From NCBI GenBank assembly GCA_031260455.1, contig JAIRJW010000012.1:1-64000 (forward strand): a DNA stretch of 64,000 nucleotides, read 5' to 3'. The notes below the pieces were generated by a model. The model searched no databases. It was not told the DNA's origin and saw nothing but the letters and a program-made list of their open reading frames with translations. Source of the stretch: Fluviicola sp. Its GTDB lineage: Bacteria; Bacteroidota; Bacteroidia; Flavobacteriales_D; Crocinitomicaceae. This document shows, one piece after another, positions 8,663 through 16,800 of this stretch. A program made the translations under genes and the position numbers. How positions within the stretch are numbered: position 1 is the stretch's first letter; each line of letters opens with the position of its first letter.

Positions 8663-9247
8663 ATGAAGAAGGAAGCAAAAACTGTTATATTTCCTGAGAT
8701 AAAAGGTGTGAGCCCAATGTGGAAAATGCTTGCTGCAGTATCTCTCATACTGACTTTGGGAATTGGAGCGCTTTGGTTCGTTTCAAACCGCGAAATAAAA
8801 CGTATGGACCTGGTTCTTACTTCTATGGAAAAAGATCTGTTGAAAAACGAGCAGGTTTTACAGGCTATGACACTTGAAAAAGAGCACTTGCAGGAAGTTC
8901 AGAAAATATTAACCGAAGAAAGTATGCGCATCGTGATGATGAACGGTACGGCAATGGAGCCAGCTGCTTCCGTAAAAGTGATGTGGAGCAAGGACATGAA
9001 AAAAGCAGTAATGCACGCAAAAAAAATCACACCGCCTCCGGCAAATATGCAATACCAGCTTTGGGTTATTGCTGATGGAAAGATGGTTTCTGCAGGACTT
9101 TTCGATTACGATGAAATCGAACAAATAACTGAGCCTTTCGATGTGAACGCCCAAAATATTACAGCTTTTGCCATCACATTGGAAAAAATGGGAGGTCGCC
9201 CAACACCAACTATGGAAAAAATGGTCGTGATAGGTACGACTAATTAA
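8663..9247 (+). CDS. Anti-sigma-K factor RskA C-terminal-domain protein lacking the sigma-binding domain
   Basis: This is a 194-residue protein with one membrane segment at about residues 20-40 (MLAAVSLILTLGIGALWFV), a coiled-coil-like stretch at about 45-90, and an extracytoplasmic RskA domain (YQLWVIADGKMVSAGLFD, then TAFAITLEKMGG). In normal RskA proteins a cytoplasmic anti-sigma domain of 80-100 residues precedes the membrane segment. Here only about 20 residues do, and an in-frame stop at 8651-8653 rules out a longer reading frame. No ECF sigma factor gene is adjacent. It may be an orphan envelope protein that kept the sensing domain only. The fold assignment is fairly secure; the function is not. 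Confidence 0.7.
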   Translation: MKKEAKTVIFPEIKGVSPMWKMLAAVSLILTLGIGALWFVSNREIKRMDLVLTSMEKDLLKNEQVLQAMTLEKEHLQEVQKILTEESMRIVMMNGTAMEPAASVKVMWSKDMKKAVMHAKKITPPPANMQYQLWVIADGKMVSAGLFDYDEIEQITEPFDVNAQNITAFAITLEKMGGRPTPTMEKMVVIGTTN

Positions 9248-9435
9248 TTCTTTTGGTTCTTCACCTGATAATTTATTTAAGCATTTTGTTATATCCGTTC
9301 AAATAGTTTTATTCAATTTTAAATCTTTTCAACCAGTGAGCTTTTTGACTAAAAAATGCCTCCATCCGATTTGAAATTTATTATAACCTGTTTTTATTTA
9401 GAACAATGCCTTATCTTTCTTCTTACTTTTAGAGC

Positions 9436-10329
9436 ATGATATGTCCTCATCAACTGGTTCCTGGCGACACTATTGCCCTGGTTTCCCCTGCAAAAGCAAT
9501 TGAAGCATCTTACATCGATTTTGCCAGAAGCTATTTTGAAGAGCAGGGATTTGCTGTACTGGTTAGTCCGAATGCAGCGAGCGAATACCGTTATTTCTCC
9601 GGGACAGATCAGCAACGAGCGGATGATCTCCAATGGGCGATTGACCATCCGGATGTGAAAGCCATTGTCTGCAACCGTGGAGGTTATGGTGCCATTCGCT
9701 TGTTTGATGCGGTCAATTGGGCAAACCTGCTTCGCGAGCCGAAATGGATTCTTGGATTTTCGGACATTACCAATTTCCATTGCCTCGGACTCCGGCTAGG
9801 AATCGAAACTGCTCATACAACAATGCCCTTGAATTTCCGGGAAAATACCCCGGAAGCATTGGAATCTCTAATGCACGTCCTGCGCGGAACCAATAATGAA
9901 TACACCTGGTCGGCTCACCCGGCCAATAAACCCGGAATGGCTGCAGGAACGGTAATCGGAGGAAATTTATCGATTCTCCATTCTTTGCTCGGAACTCCTT
10001 ACTGCCCGAACTTCGAAAATGCCATTCTGTTTATCGAAGACCTGGAAGAGCAGCTCTACCACATCGACCGGATGCTGAGCGCTTTTCGCCTTGCAGGGGT
10101 CTTTGAGCGCATTTCGGGCCTGATTGTCGGTGGAATGACCAATATAAAAGATACAGCCAAGGCAACAGGATGGACCATTGAAGAACTTATTTCAGAGCAC
10201 ACCCGATTTCGAAATATCCCAATAGCTTTTCATGCTCCAGTCGGACATATTCCAGATAACAGAGCCTTTATTTGCGGGCGCTCAGCAACTTTTACAGTCA
10301 CAGAAAATCAATCTTATTTCTTCCAATAG
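9436..10329 (+). CDS. LD-carboxypeptidase (peptidase family S66)
   Basis: This is a 297-residue protein of the LdcA/MccF family, serine peptidases that in the LdcA branch remove the terminal D-Ala from murein tetrapeptides during peptidoglycan recycling. The nucleophile Ser109 sits in GFSDIT. The expected Glu lies in FIEDLEEQLYHIDRML (about 197-212), and the C-terminal HAPVGH (about 265-270) supplies the His region. RGGYGAIRLF (81-90) is the conserved N-domain turn. There is no signal peptide, as usual for cytoplasmic LdcA. It is a single gene with no evident operon partner. Confidence 0.9.
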   Translation: MICPHQLVPGDTIALVSPAKAIEASYIDFARSYFEEQGFAVLVSPNAASEYRYFSGTDQQRADDLQWAIDHPDVKAIVCNRGGYGAIRLFDAVNWANLLREPKWILGFSDITNFHCLGLRLGIETAHTTMPLNFRENTPEALESLMHVLRGTNNEYTWSAHPANKPGMAAGTVIGGNLSILHSLLGTPYCPNFENAILFIEDLEEQLYHIDRMLSAFRLAGVFERISGLIVGGMTNIKDTAKATGWTIEELISEHTRFRNIPIAFHAPVGHIPDNRAFICGRSATFTVTENQSYFFQ

Positions 10330-10342
10330 TAAATAAATATGC

Positions 10343-10390
10343 TTCTGGTACTATTTTTGATTCACACAGTTCCGTATTTTTGTACCAGAA
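10343..10390 (+). promoter_or_regulatory. Promoter box bracketed by a perfect 9-bp inverted repeat
   Basis: TTCTGGTAC (10343-10351) and its exact complement GTACCAGAA (10382-10390) flank TATTTTTG at 10375-10382, a TAnnTTTG -7 box. A second TATTTTTG lies at 10352-10359 and also provides a TTTG 15 bp upstream. The lipoprotein start codon follows at 10399. The arrangement suggests an operator, or an mRNA 5' structure. Confidence 0.5.
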
Positions 10391-10398
10391 TTTGACTT

Positions 10399-11058
10399 AT
10401 GCGTATCCTTCTATTTGGTTTGCTGATATTTACACTTTCTTCTTGTGTGGATATCTTTGACGAAATTATTCTTCATGCTGACGGCAGCGGAACATACAAG
10501 TACACTATCAACATGAGCGCCAGCAAGGTGAAAATCAACTCCATTCTTGCCCTCGACAGCGTAGATGGGAAACGCGTACCGAAACTGCCCGAAATCAAGG
10601 AAAAAATTGAATTGTACCGCAGCAAACTGGAAGAAAAAGAAGGCATCTCCAATGTAAAAGTAGAAGCCAACTACGATGATTTTATTTTCAAGATCTCCTG
10701 CAATTTTGACAATGTGACTGATCTTCAAAATGGAATCCTCGAAATTGTAAAAGAAGAAAGTAAGGACAAAAATGATCCGGCTTTTGACGAAAACTGGCTG
10801 AGCTGGGATGGAAAGACCCTGATACGTACCACACCGAATTTTCAAAGCGTCATTCGCAAACTCAAAGCCGAAGACCAGGAAAAACTGAAAGAAGGGAAAT
10901 ACATTTCGGTTTCCCGTTTCGATAAAACGGTGACCAAATGCGATAACGGCCAGGCGCAAATTTCTCCAACAAAAACGGCTGTTTTGATTAAGTCCAGCAC
11001 TTACTCCGTCGCAACAAATCCCTCGGCACTCAAAAACACCATTACGGTTGCCAATTAA
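10399..11058 (+). CDS. Lipoprotein of unknown function
   Basis: This is a 219-residue protein. Residues 1-16 form a lipoprotein signal peptide (MRI, Leu/Phe-rich core, lipobox LSSC) with Cys16 as the lipidation site. The mature part begins VDIFDEIILHADGSG and is a mixed alpha/beta, Lys-rich sequence with no motif I recognise. The opening resembles small Bacteroidota lipoproteins in which a GSG(T/K)Y strand follows the lipobox. It is probably in the outer membrane or periplasm. It is not evidently co-transcribed with the next gene (132-bp gap containing a TTATCAAC/GTTGATAA hairpin at 11098-11122), although both are exported. Confidence 0.75.
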   Translation: MRILLFGLLIFTLSSCVDIFDEIILHADGSGTYKYTINMSASKVKINSILALDSVDGKRVPKLPEIKEKIELYRSKLEEKEGISNVKVEANYDDFIFKISCNFDNVTDLQNGILEIVKEESKDKNDPAFDENWLSWDGKTLIRTTPNFQSVIRKLKAEDQEKLKEGKYISVSRFDKTVTKCDNGQAQISPTKTAVLIKSSTYSVATNPSALKNTITVAN

Positions 11059-11190
11059 CAACTTGAAAACAGAGATTTCACCGCATTTTAACACAAGTTA
11101 TCAACCAAATGCCCGTTGATAAGCGAAATAGCCTGTTCTATTCAAAAAATGATTTTTACTTTCGTATAGAATCCGTTCATTCATTCCTCT

Positions 11191-13086
11191 ATGAAAATTA
11201 AAGTTTTAATTCCGATAACCCTGCTGGGAACATTTTCCTGGGGGCAAAAATCCGAAGATATTATTCCTAAAGATGCCGTTACAGTCTTTAGTCTGAACAA
11301 TATTTCCATCCTTCAGAAAGTGTCTATGGATGAATTGGTTTCGTATGATTTCATGACTGAACTGCAGTCTGAATTGTTTGACGGATCCACACAGGGAAAA
11401 ACGCTCAAGGATGCGGGAATTGATTTCAACCAGAAAATGAATATCTTCTATGGGAAAAACTCAGAATTTGAGATTTCCGGTTTCACTTTCGGAATTACTG
11501 ATAAAAATAAGTTATTCGATGTTTTTGACGATTTTGACCGCATGGAAAGTCTGGTTCCGGGAACAGAATACTACAATAACTATTTCAATCACCTGATGAT
11601 TCAAGGGAATGTGGGCTTGCTCATCCGGGTGGATACCGACCAGGAAAAACTCACTGAGATCACAGATTCGATCTGGGTTGCAAGAGGTTTTGAACTGCCA
11701 TGGTCTTCAGAAGATGAGTACTACGATGAGGAAATGGATCACTACGATAATGAAATTCCGATTGATGATCCGGCTATGAACGAAGACGGAGATGAAGTAG
11801 AAGAAATCATCGAGGAAGATGTGGAAGAAACTCCACCCGCAGTGGACGAAATGAACGATATGTTCAAAAATTACTACGAATTGCGTGACAGCATCGAATC
11901 GGAATACTCCCACAAACGCCTGCTCCTGATTACCGAAGAGATCTTCGTTAAGAAACAAAATCTGAAAGCAATTGATCCCCGTCTGGCAAATCAGTTAACG
12001 CATACTTCCGATGGGATTTTCTATCTGGACAATAGTCGCAATTTCAAGAACACCAATAGTTTGTTCTACCTGCAAGCCGCGTTCCCGGACCTGTACCGCG
12101 ATCTGAATGATCTGTACACAGGAAATGTCGTGCTCGGAGATATTGTTCTGAACCAGAAAACAATCGATCTGAAAATCGAAGCAAACTATGGTGAAAGACT
12201 TGGAAGCATCTACCAGGAACTGAACAGCGCAAAATTTGACAAGAATGTGCTGAAATACATTCCGAAAAATAATACCGGTTTTTTCACTTACCAGATCAAT
12301 CTGAAAAAAGGATATGAGAAAGCATATCAGGTAATCATGCCGATCTTAAGTGATGAAAAAGATGCGCGGATTTCTGCCAATGTGCTTACCATTGAATTGC
12401 TGAATGATTTCATCAATACGGATGAAGTGTTCAATACGTACAAAGGAAGTATGTTCGGTACTTTTAATGGTATCAAGCGCGTAAAAACCAAGCGCATTGA
12501 GTTTTTCTACGATGAAGAAACGTTTGAATACGGGGAAAAAGAGATTGAGGCAGAAGAAGACATGCCTATTTTCACTTTAGGATTTACAACAGCACGTCCG
12601 GACATTCCGAATAAGATTCTCAAACACATGTCCCGCATCACCTCCCAGTTCAAAAACATGGGAGATTACTGGGTTTATGAAGATGCGATCCTGAATTCCA
12701 TTCCGCTCTATATGATCAATAAAAATGGCTTGTTTATCTTCACCAATGATGAAGATCTGGCGAAAAATCATTCCAACGGCTACGGTACGGAATCACTGAC
12801 CGGAAAACTGGTGAAAAATGCAGCAAAAAGCGGTTCCATTTACGGATATATTAACCTGGGCGATATGATCAACCGCTTGCCGGAATCCATTCTGAATGAT
12901 CATCGTTTCAATGTACTTGCTTCCATGCGTGGTAAAAAAGGAGAAATTGAAGTGATTTCTTCGAAAACAACCCGCCAGAAAACAACTTATAACCTGACAT
13001 ACAGTTTTGACGGAACTTTTGACAATGCGGGAAAATATCTGCTTGATCTGGTAAATACAGCATACCTGGTATCTACAAAACGTTAA
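11191..13086 (+). CDS. Exported protein of unknown function (DUF4836-like)
   Basis: This is a 631-residue protein with a signal peptide of about 19 residues (MKIKVLIPITLLGTFSWGQ). The mature start IIPKDAVTVFSLNN resembles the PKDA-V-V opening of the Bacteroidota DUF4836 family; I make this link from that motif only. Residues about 175-225 are an acidic, low-complexity linker rich in Glu/Asp (EEVEEIIEED-like). The remainder alternates beta and alpha segments with no catalytic signature. Its stop codon directly abuts the ATG of the next gene, so the two are surely one operon. The next protein appears to be a diverged paralogue: both share a YDF(M/L)-rich segment followed by a GID motif about 60 residues into the mature part. 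Confidence 0.75.
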   Translation: MKIKVLIPITLLGTFSWGQKSEDIIPKDAVTVFSLNNISILQKVSMDELVSYDFMTELQSELFDGSTQGKTLKDAGIDFNQKMNIFYGKNSEFEISGFTFGITDKNKLFDVFDDFDRMESLVPGTEYYNNYFNHLMIQGNVGLLIRVDTDQEKLTEITDSIWVARGFELPWSSEDEYYDEEMDHYDNEIPIDDPAMNEDGDEVEEIIEEDVEETPPAVDEMNDMFKNYYELRDSIESEYSHKRLLLITEEIFVKKQNLKAIDPRLANQLTHTSDGIFYLDNSRNFKNTNSLFYLQAAFPDLYRDLNDLYTGNVVLGDIVLNQKTIDLKIEANYGERLGSIYQELNSAKFDKNVLKYIPKNNTGFFTYQINLKKGYEKAYQVIMPILSDEKDARISANVLTIELLNDFINTDEVFNTYKGSMFGTFNGIKRVKTKRIEFFYDEETFEYGEKEIEAEEDMPIFTLGFTTARPDIPNKILKHMSRITSQFKNMGDYWVYEDAILNSIPLYMINKNGLFIFTNDEDLAKNHSNGYGTESLTGKLVKNAAKSGSIYGYINLGDMINRLPESILNDHRFNVLASMRGKKGEIEVISSKTTRQKTTYNLTYSFDGTFDNAGKYLLDLVNTAYLVSTKR

Positions 13087-14433
13087 ATGAAAACAGAAGG
13101 TGTTGGAAATAAAGTTGTATTGATTGCGTTGCTGTGCGCAGCATTGGCTTTATTCCTGTATATCCGTCCGCGTTTGTTTGCCCCGGATCCTCCTCCTACC
13201 TTGCTGGACCGTTTACCCGAAAGTGAGATCGTAGGCCGTTACAACCTACTTGACATTGCCAAGGAGACCAATTCGCTGATGTTCAAAAACAAAGTTCCTT
13301 TTCGGGAATACCTGACCTATGATTTCCTGCTCAGCCAGGCAAAAGGAATCGGGATTGATATCCAGAGCACAGGTTATTTCTTTTCAAACGGAAAAGATGA
13401 ATGGGGAACTTTCGTCAGTGTACTCGATAGTTCCAAAATCCAGATCGGGTTCAACCGTTTGGAACAATACATCCAAGTTTCCGATACAGTAATATACAAC
13501 CGGAAGGTCAAAAAAATCAACGATCTCGGATTGTATATCTTCTACGACAAAGATTACATGCTGGTTTACAAAGGATCAAAGGTCAGACACCGTATCGGGA
13601 AAGCTATTTTTGCACGTGAAGGGGATATTGAAAATTCCTGGGAGAAATTCCTCAAAAAGAATACATTCCAGGATGAAAAGATCGTTCTTTATTCCAATTC
13701 CCCGCGGCTCAAAAAGTTTGGTTTCGATTATGTAATGTTTGCCCATGACAGTGATTCGGTAAACGTCAAGCTGAAAACGTATTTGCACTCAGATAAGAAT
13801 TTAAAAATCAAGGAAAAGGAAGCCGGAATTGCTTTCGAACGAAATCAAATTTCTACCAAGGCACTGGAAATCCACCTGGATATTTCAGAATTCAAAAAAG
13901 ACAAGAACAATCCGCTTTACCAGTGGATCGCCTCGCTTGGGAAAAAAGTCAGTTTCCCTACAGCTGTTTTTTTTGATGCCTGGGAAGGAGATCTCTGTTT
14001 CCAGGAAGGTGGCACACAGTTCATCGACGAAGAGATTGTGGAAATGGGCTATGATGAGGAATTCAACCGGGTGGAAGTCCGGAAAGTCAATAAAGTGACC
14101 ATTCCTGCTTATTCATTGATGTTCTCTGTTAACAAAAACGGGAAAAAACTTATTTCAGCTCTTTTTGCAAAAGGAATTATTACCAAGCAAGGGAAATATT
14201 ACCACTTTTTGTTTTCTCCGCCCCTGAATCTGAATATTCTGCCGGAAAGCATTAGCGCTTATACCTCCGGACGACCTCCGAAAGTTAGTAATGGAAATAC
14301 CTGCAATGGTTTGTGGAAATACAAAGGAACAGATGTTTTTTTCCACATTGATTCCCTGAAGAAAAAAGAAGTCTACGGCTCATTAGAGTTCGAAATAGCC
14401 AGCCTGATTAAGAAAGGAAAAATAAAACGCTAA
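13087..14433 (+). CDS. Membrane-anchored paralogue of the preceding exported protein
   Basis: This is a 448-residue protein with an N-terminal hydrophobic segment (residues about 9-26, VVLIALLCAALALFLYI), uncleaved as far as can be told, and a large extracytoplasmic part. The segment LTYDFLLSQAKGIGID aligns with the SYDFMTEL...AGID region of its upstream neighbour, so the pair probably arose by duplication. The ATG follows the neighbour's TAA without a gap, implying translational coupling. No enzyme motif was recognised. The pair could act together in the envelope, which is inferred only from co-transcription. Confidence 0.7.
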   Translation: MKTEGVGNKVVLIALLCAALALFLYIRPRLFAPDPPPTLLDRLPESEIVGRYNLLDIAKETNSLMFKNKVPFREYLTYDFLLSQAKGIGIDIQSTGYFFSNGKDEWGTFVSVLDSSKIQIGFNRLEQYIQVSDTVIYNRKVKKINDLGLYIFYDKDYMLVYKGSKVRHRIGKAIFAREGDIENSWEKFLKKNTFQDEKIVLYSNSPRLKKFGFDYVMFAHDSDSVNVKLKTYLHSDKNLKIKEKEAGIAFERNQISTKALEIHLDISEFKKDKNNPLYQWIASLGKKVSFPTAVFFDAWEGDLCFQEGGTQFIDEEIVEMGYDEEFNRVEVRKVNKVTIPAYSLMFSVNKNGKKLISALFAKGIITKQGKYYHFLFSPPLNLNILPESISAYTSGRPPKVSNGNTCNGLWKYKGTDVFFHIDSLKKKEVYGSLEFEIASLIKKGKIKR

Positions 14434-14456
14434 AGTGAGTTCAAAAGAGTTGAAAA

Positions 14457-14490
14457 AAGTTCAAAATGTTTAATTATCACTTTTGAACTT
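14457..14490. terminator. Hairpin between convergent genes, probable bidirectional terminator
   Basis: GTTCAAAA (14459-14466) pairs with TTTTGAAC (14481-14488). A-rich and T-rich flanks lie on either side. It sits between the stop codons of the exported-protein operon and the aldehyde dehydrogenase gene. Confidence 0.5.
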
Positions 14491-14511
14491 TCTTACACAA
14501 AAAAATTAAAT

Positions 14512-15954
14512 CTAATACGGAACAAACACATTCTTCGCTTCAGTAAAGAAACGCAGGGCTTCCCAGCCTCCTTCTCTTCCCACTCCCGAAGCTTTTACTC
14601 CTCCAAACGGCGTACGCAAATCACGAACCAGCCACGAGTTAATCCAGACAACTCCGGCCTGCACTTTATTTGCCGTTCTGTGAGCTCTTTTTAAGTCGGA
14701 AGTCCAGATGGTCGCGCTTAAACCATATTGTGTGCTATTTGCCATCATCAATACCTCTTCTTCCGTATCAAATGGTGTGAGTGTGACAACCGGCCCGAAA
14801 ATTTCCTCCTGATTCGTTCTGCAGTCGTAAGACAAACCTTCAATAACTGTCGGAGCGATGTAATATCCTTTGTCGTATGGAGCTTTCAAAATCACTCGTT
14901 GTCCGCCTGTCAGAATGGTCCCACCTTCTTCTTTCGCCAGTTCGATGTAGGAAAGTATCTTTTCCATGTGTGGTTTCGAGACCACAGCTCCCATTTTTGC
15001 ATTTGAATCTGAAGGATAGGAAACCGTCAGTGTGTCAACACGCTTAATGAAAGCGGATTTAAAACGGTCGTAGATGCTCCGTTCGATAAAAATGCGTGAT
15101 CCGCACAAACAAATCTGCCCCTGGTTTGCAAATGAAGAGCGCACCGTTGTTTTGATCATTTCATCGAAATCACAATCCGCGAAAATGATATTCGGATTCT
15201 TTCCACCTAATTCCAAAGAAAGTTTTTTGAACATCGGACCTGCAGTACGCGCAATGTATTCTCCTGTTTTTGTTCCGCCTGTAAAAGAAATTGCTTTAAT
15301 TTTCGGATGTTTCACAATAGCATCTCCGGCAGATTGCCCTAAACCGTGAACAATATTCAGCACTCCGGCAGGCATTCCGCTGGCTTTTACCACTTCACTC
15401 AGCAAATAAGCTGTATAAGGTGTGATCTCGGATGGCTTTGCTACCACGCAATTCCCGGCAGCCAACGCTGGAGCAATTTTCCATGAAAACAGGTACAGAG
15501 GAAGGTTCCAGGGAGAAATACAACCCACAACTCCAATCGGCTTGCGGATGGTATAGTTGATTCCCATTCCTTCCATGTAATGCGATTCGGAAGCAAAATG
15601 TTCTGCTGCCGTCGCGAAAAAATGAAAATTCGAAACAGCTCTCGGAATGTCCACATGTGCTGCCAGTGAAAGCGGTTTTCCATTGTCACGCGATTCCGCA
15701 GCCACAAATTCGTCCATGCGTTCTTCGATTCCAAGGCTGATACGCATCATGATCGCTCCTCTTTCTTCATTTGACATGTTTGACCAAACCGGAAATGCCT
15801 TTTCTGCAGCAACCACAGCCAATTCCACATCTTCTTCCGTAGAATCCGGGATTTCTCCGTATATCTCTCCGGTTGCAGGCTCATAATTATCGATGTATTT
15901 TCCTTTTACCGGAGCAACTAATTCCCCATTGATCAAATTCTGGATGCGTATCAT
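14512..15954 (-). CDS. NAD(P)-dependent aldehyde dehydrogenase
   Basis: This 480-residue member of the ALDH superfamily oxidises an aldehyde to the acid with NAD(P). Seen directly: the cofactor region SPWNLPLYLFSWKIAPALAAG, FTGGTKTGEYI, the general-base Glu in LELGGKNP (about 248) and the nucleophile Cys in GQICLCGSR (about 281). PFGGVKASGVGREGG closes the protein as expected. Overall it resembles the 2-hydroxymuconic/2-aminomuconic semialdehyde dehydrogenase group, which in Bacteroidota often serves tryptophan (kynurenine) breakdown, but no other gene of that pathway is adjacent, so the substrate is open. It is transcribed alone and converges on the exported-protein pair. Confidence 0.92.
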   Translation of the reverse strand: MIRIQNLINGELVAPVKGKYIDNYEPATGEIYGEIPDSTEEDVELAVVAAEKAFPVWSNMSNEERGAIMMRISLGIEERMDEFVAAESRDNGKPLSLAAHVDIPRAVSNFHFFATAAEHFASESHYMEGMGINYTIRKPIGVVGCISPWNLPLYLFSWKIAPALAAGNCVVAKPSEITPYTAYLLSEVVKASGMPAGVLNIVHGLGQSAGDAIVKHPKIKAISFTGGTKTGEYIARTAGPMFKKLSLELGGKNPNIIFADCDFDEMIKTTVRSSFANQGQICLCGSRIFIERSIYDRFKSAFIKRVDTLTVSYPSDSNAKMGAVVSKPHMEKILSYIELAKEEGGTILTGGQRVILKAPYDKGYYIAPTVIEGLSYDCRTNQEEIFGPVVTLTPFDTEEEVLMMANSTQYGLSATIWTSDLKRAHRTANKVQAGVVWINSWLVRDLRTPFGGVKASGVGREGGWEALRFFTEAKNVFVPY

Positions 15955-16105
15955 AGTTTCGTTTTAATCAATTACAAAAATACCGAAACGATCGCGCATT
16001 GGCACTTTTCCATCCGGACAAAGTGTTAAATTTCAAACTTTACTCTCAATTGAAGATACAGATGGAAATACAGTCCGTTTTGTCCCAGGTAATCCATAGT
16101 AATGC

Positions 16106-16798
16106 CTATTCGTGAACAATAAGTTTGAATCCTTTCCCGTGGATATTCAAAATCTCAATGCGTTCATCTTCTTTCAGTAATTTGCGCAGTTTGGCAATGT
16201 ACACATCCATTGAACGCCCGTTGAAATAATTATCGTCTCCCCAAATGGCGCGCAAAGCAGCTTGTCTGTCCAGAACTTCATTGCGGTTTTTGCACAACAA
16301 GTGAAGCAACTGACCTTCCTTGGTCGTTAATTTTTTCTGTTCTTCCTTTAGGTGAAGGACGCGTGAAACCGGTTCGTACTGAATTGTTCCGATTTGCTGA
16401 ATTTCATTTTCGTCATTCTCTGCCGTTCCGGTTCTTCTCAAAATAGCTTCAATACGCGCTACGAGTTCCTCCATAGTAAACGGTTTGGTCATATAATCAT
16501 CAGCCCCACTTTCAAAACCTTCCAGTTTGTCTTCCTTCATCGCCTTTGCAGTCAGGAACAGAATCGGAACCTTCGGGTCGATCAAACGTACCTCTTTTGC
16601 CAGTGTAAATCCGTCCATTTCAGGCATCATTACATCAAAAATGCAGAAGTCGAAATGTCCGTCTGCGTATTTTTCATATGCGTGCTTCCCATTGCGGGCA
16701 AGCTCAACCTGATAACCTTTAGCTTTCAGAAAAGTCTGTAATAATTGCCCCAGGTTGTCATCATCTTCTGCTAATAAAATTGATTTCTGCTTAGCCAT
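16106..16798 (-). CDS. OmpR-family response regulator
   Basis: This 230-residue two-domain regulator has a receiver domain (1-120) with the acidic pocket AEDDD (10-14), phospho-acceptor Asp55 in FDVMMPEMDGF, and the Thr/Lys switch region LFLTAK. A winged-helix DNA-binding domain follows (about 130-230, GRSMDVYIAKLRKLL). The ATG at 16798 is preferred over an in-frame start at 16867 because the shorter form begins MAKQKSILLAEDD exactly at the receiver fold. It then starts 2 bp past the stop of the histidine kinase gene, whereas the longer form would overlap it by 67 bp. It is co-transcribed behind its kinase; target genes are unknown. Confidence 0.92.
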   Translation of the reverse strand: MAKQKSILLAEDDDNLGQLLQTFLKAKGYQVELARNGKHAYEKYADGHFDFCIFDVMMPEMDGFTLAKEVRLIDPKVPILFLTAKAMKEDKLEGFESGADDYMTKPFTMEELVARIEAILRRTGTAENDENEIQQIGTIQYEPVSRVLHLKEEQKKLTTKEGQLLHLLCKNRNEVLDRQAALRAIWGDDNYFNGRSMDVYIAKLRKLLKEDERIEILNIHGKGFKLIVHE

Positions 16799-16800
16799 AA

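Noticed and set aside
11098..11122. TTATCAAC/GTTGATAA inverted repeat as DnaA boxes or origin
   Set aside because: The sequence lacks the CACA end of the DnaA box TTATNCACA and there is no cluster of boxes or dnaA gene. It is probably a simple hairpin between two genes.
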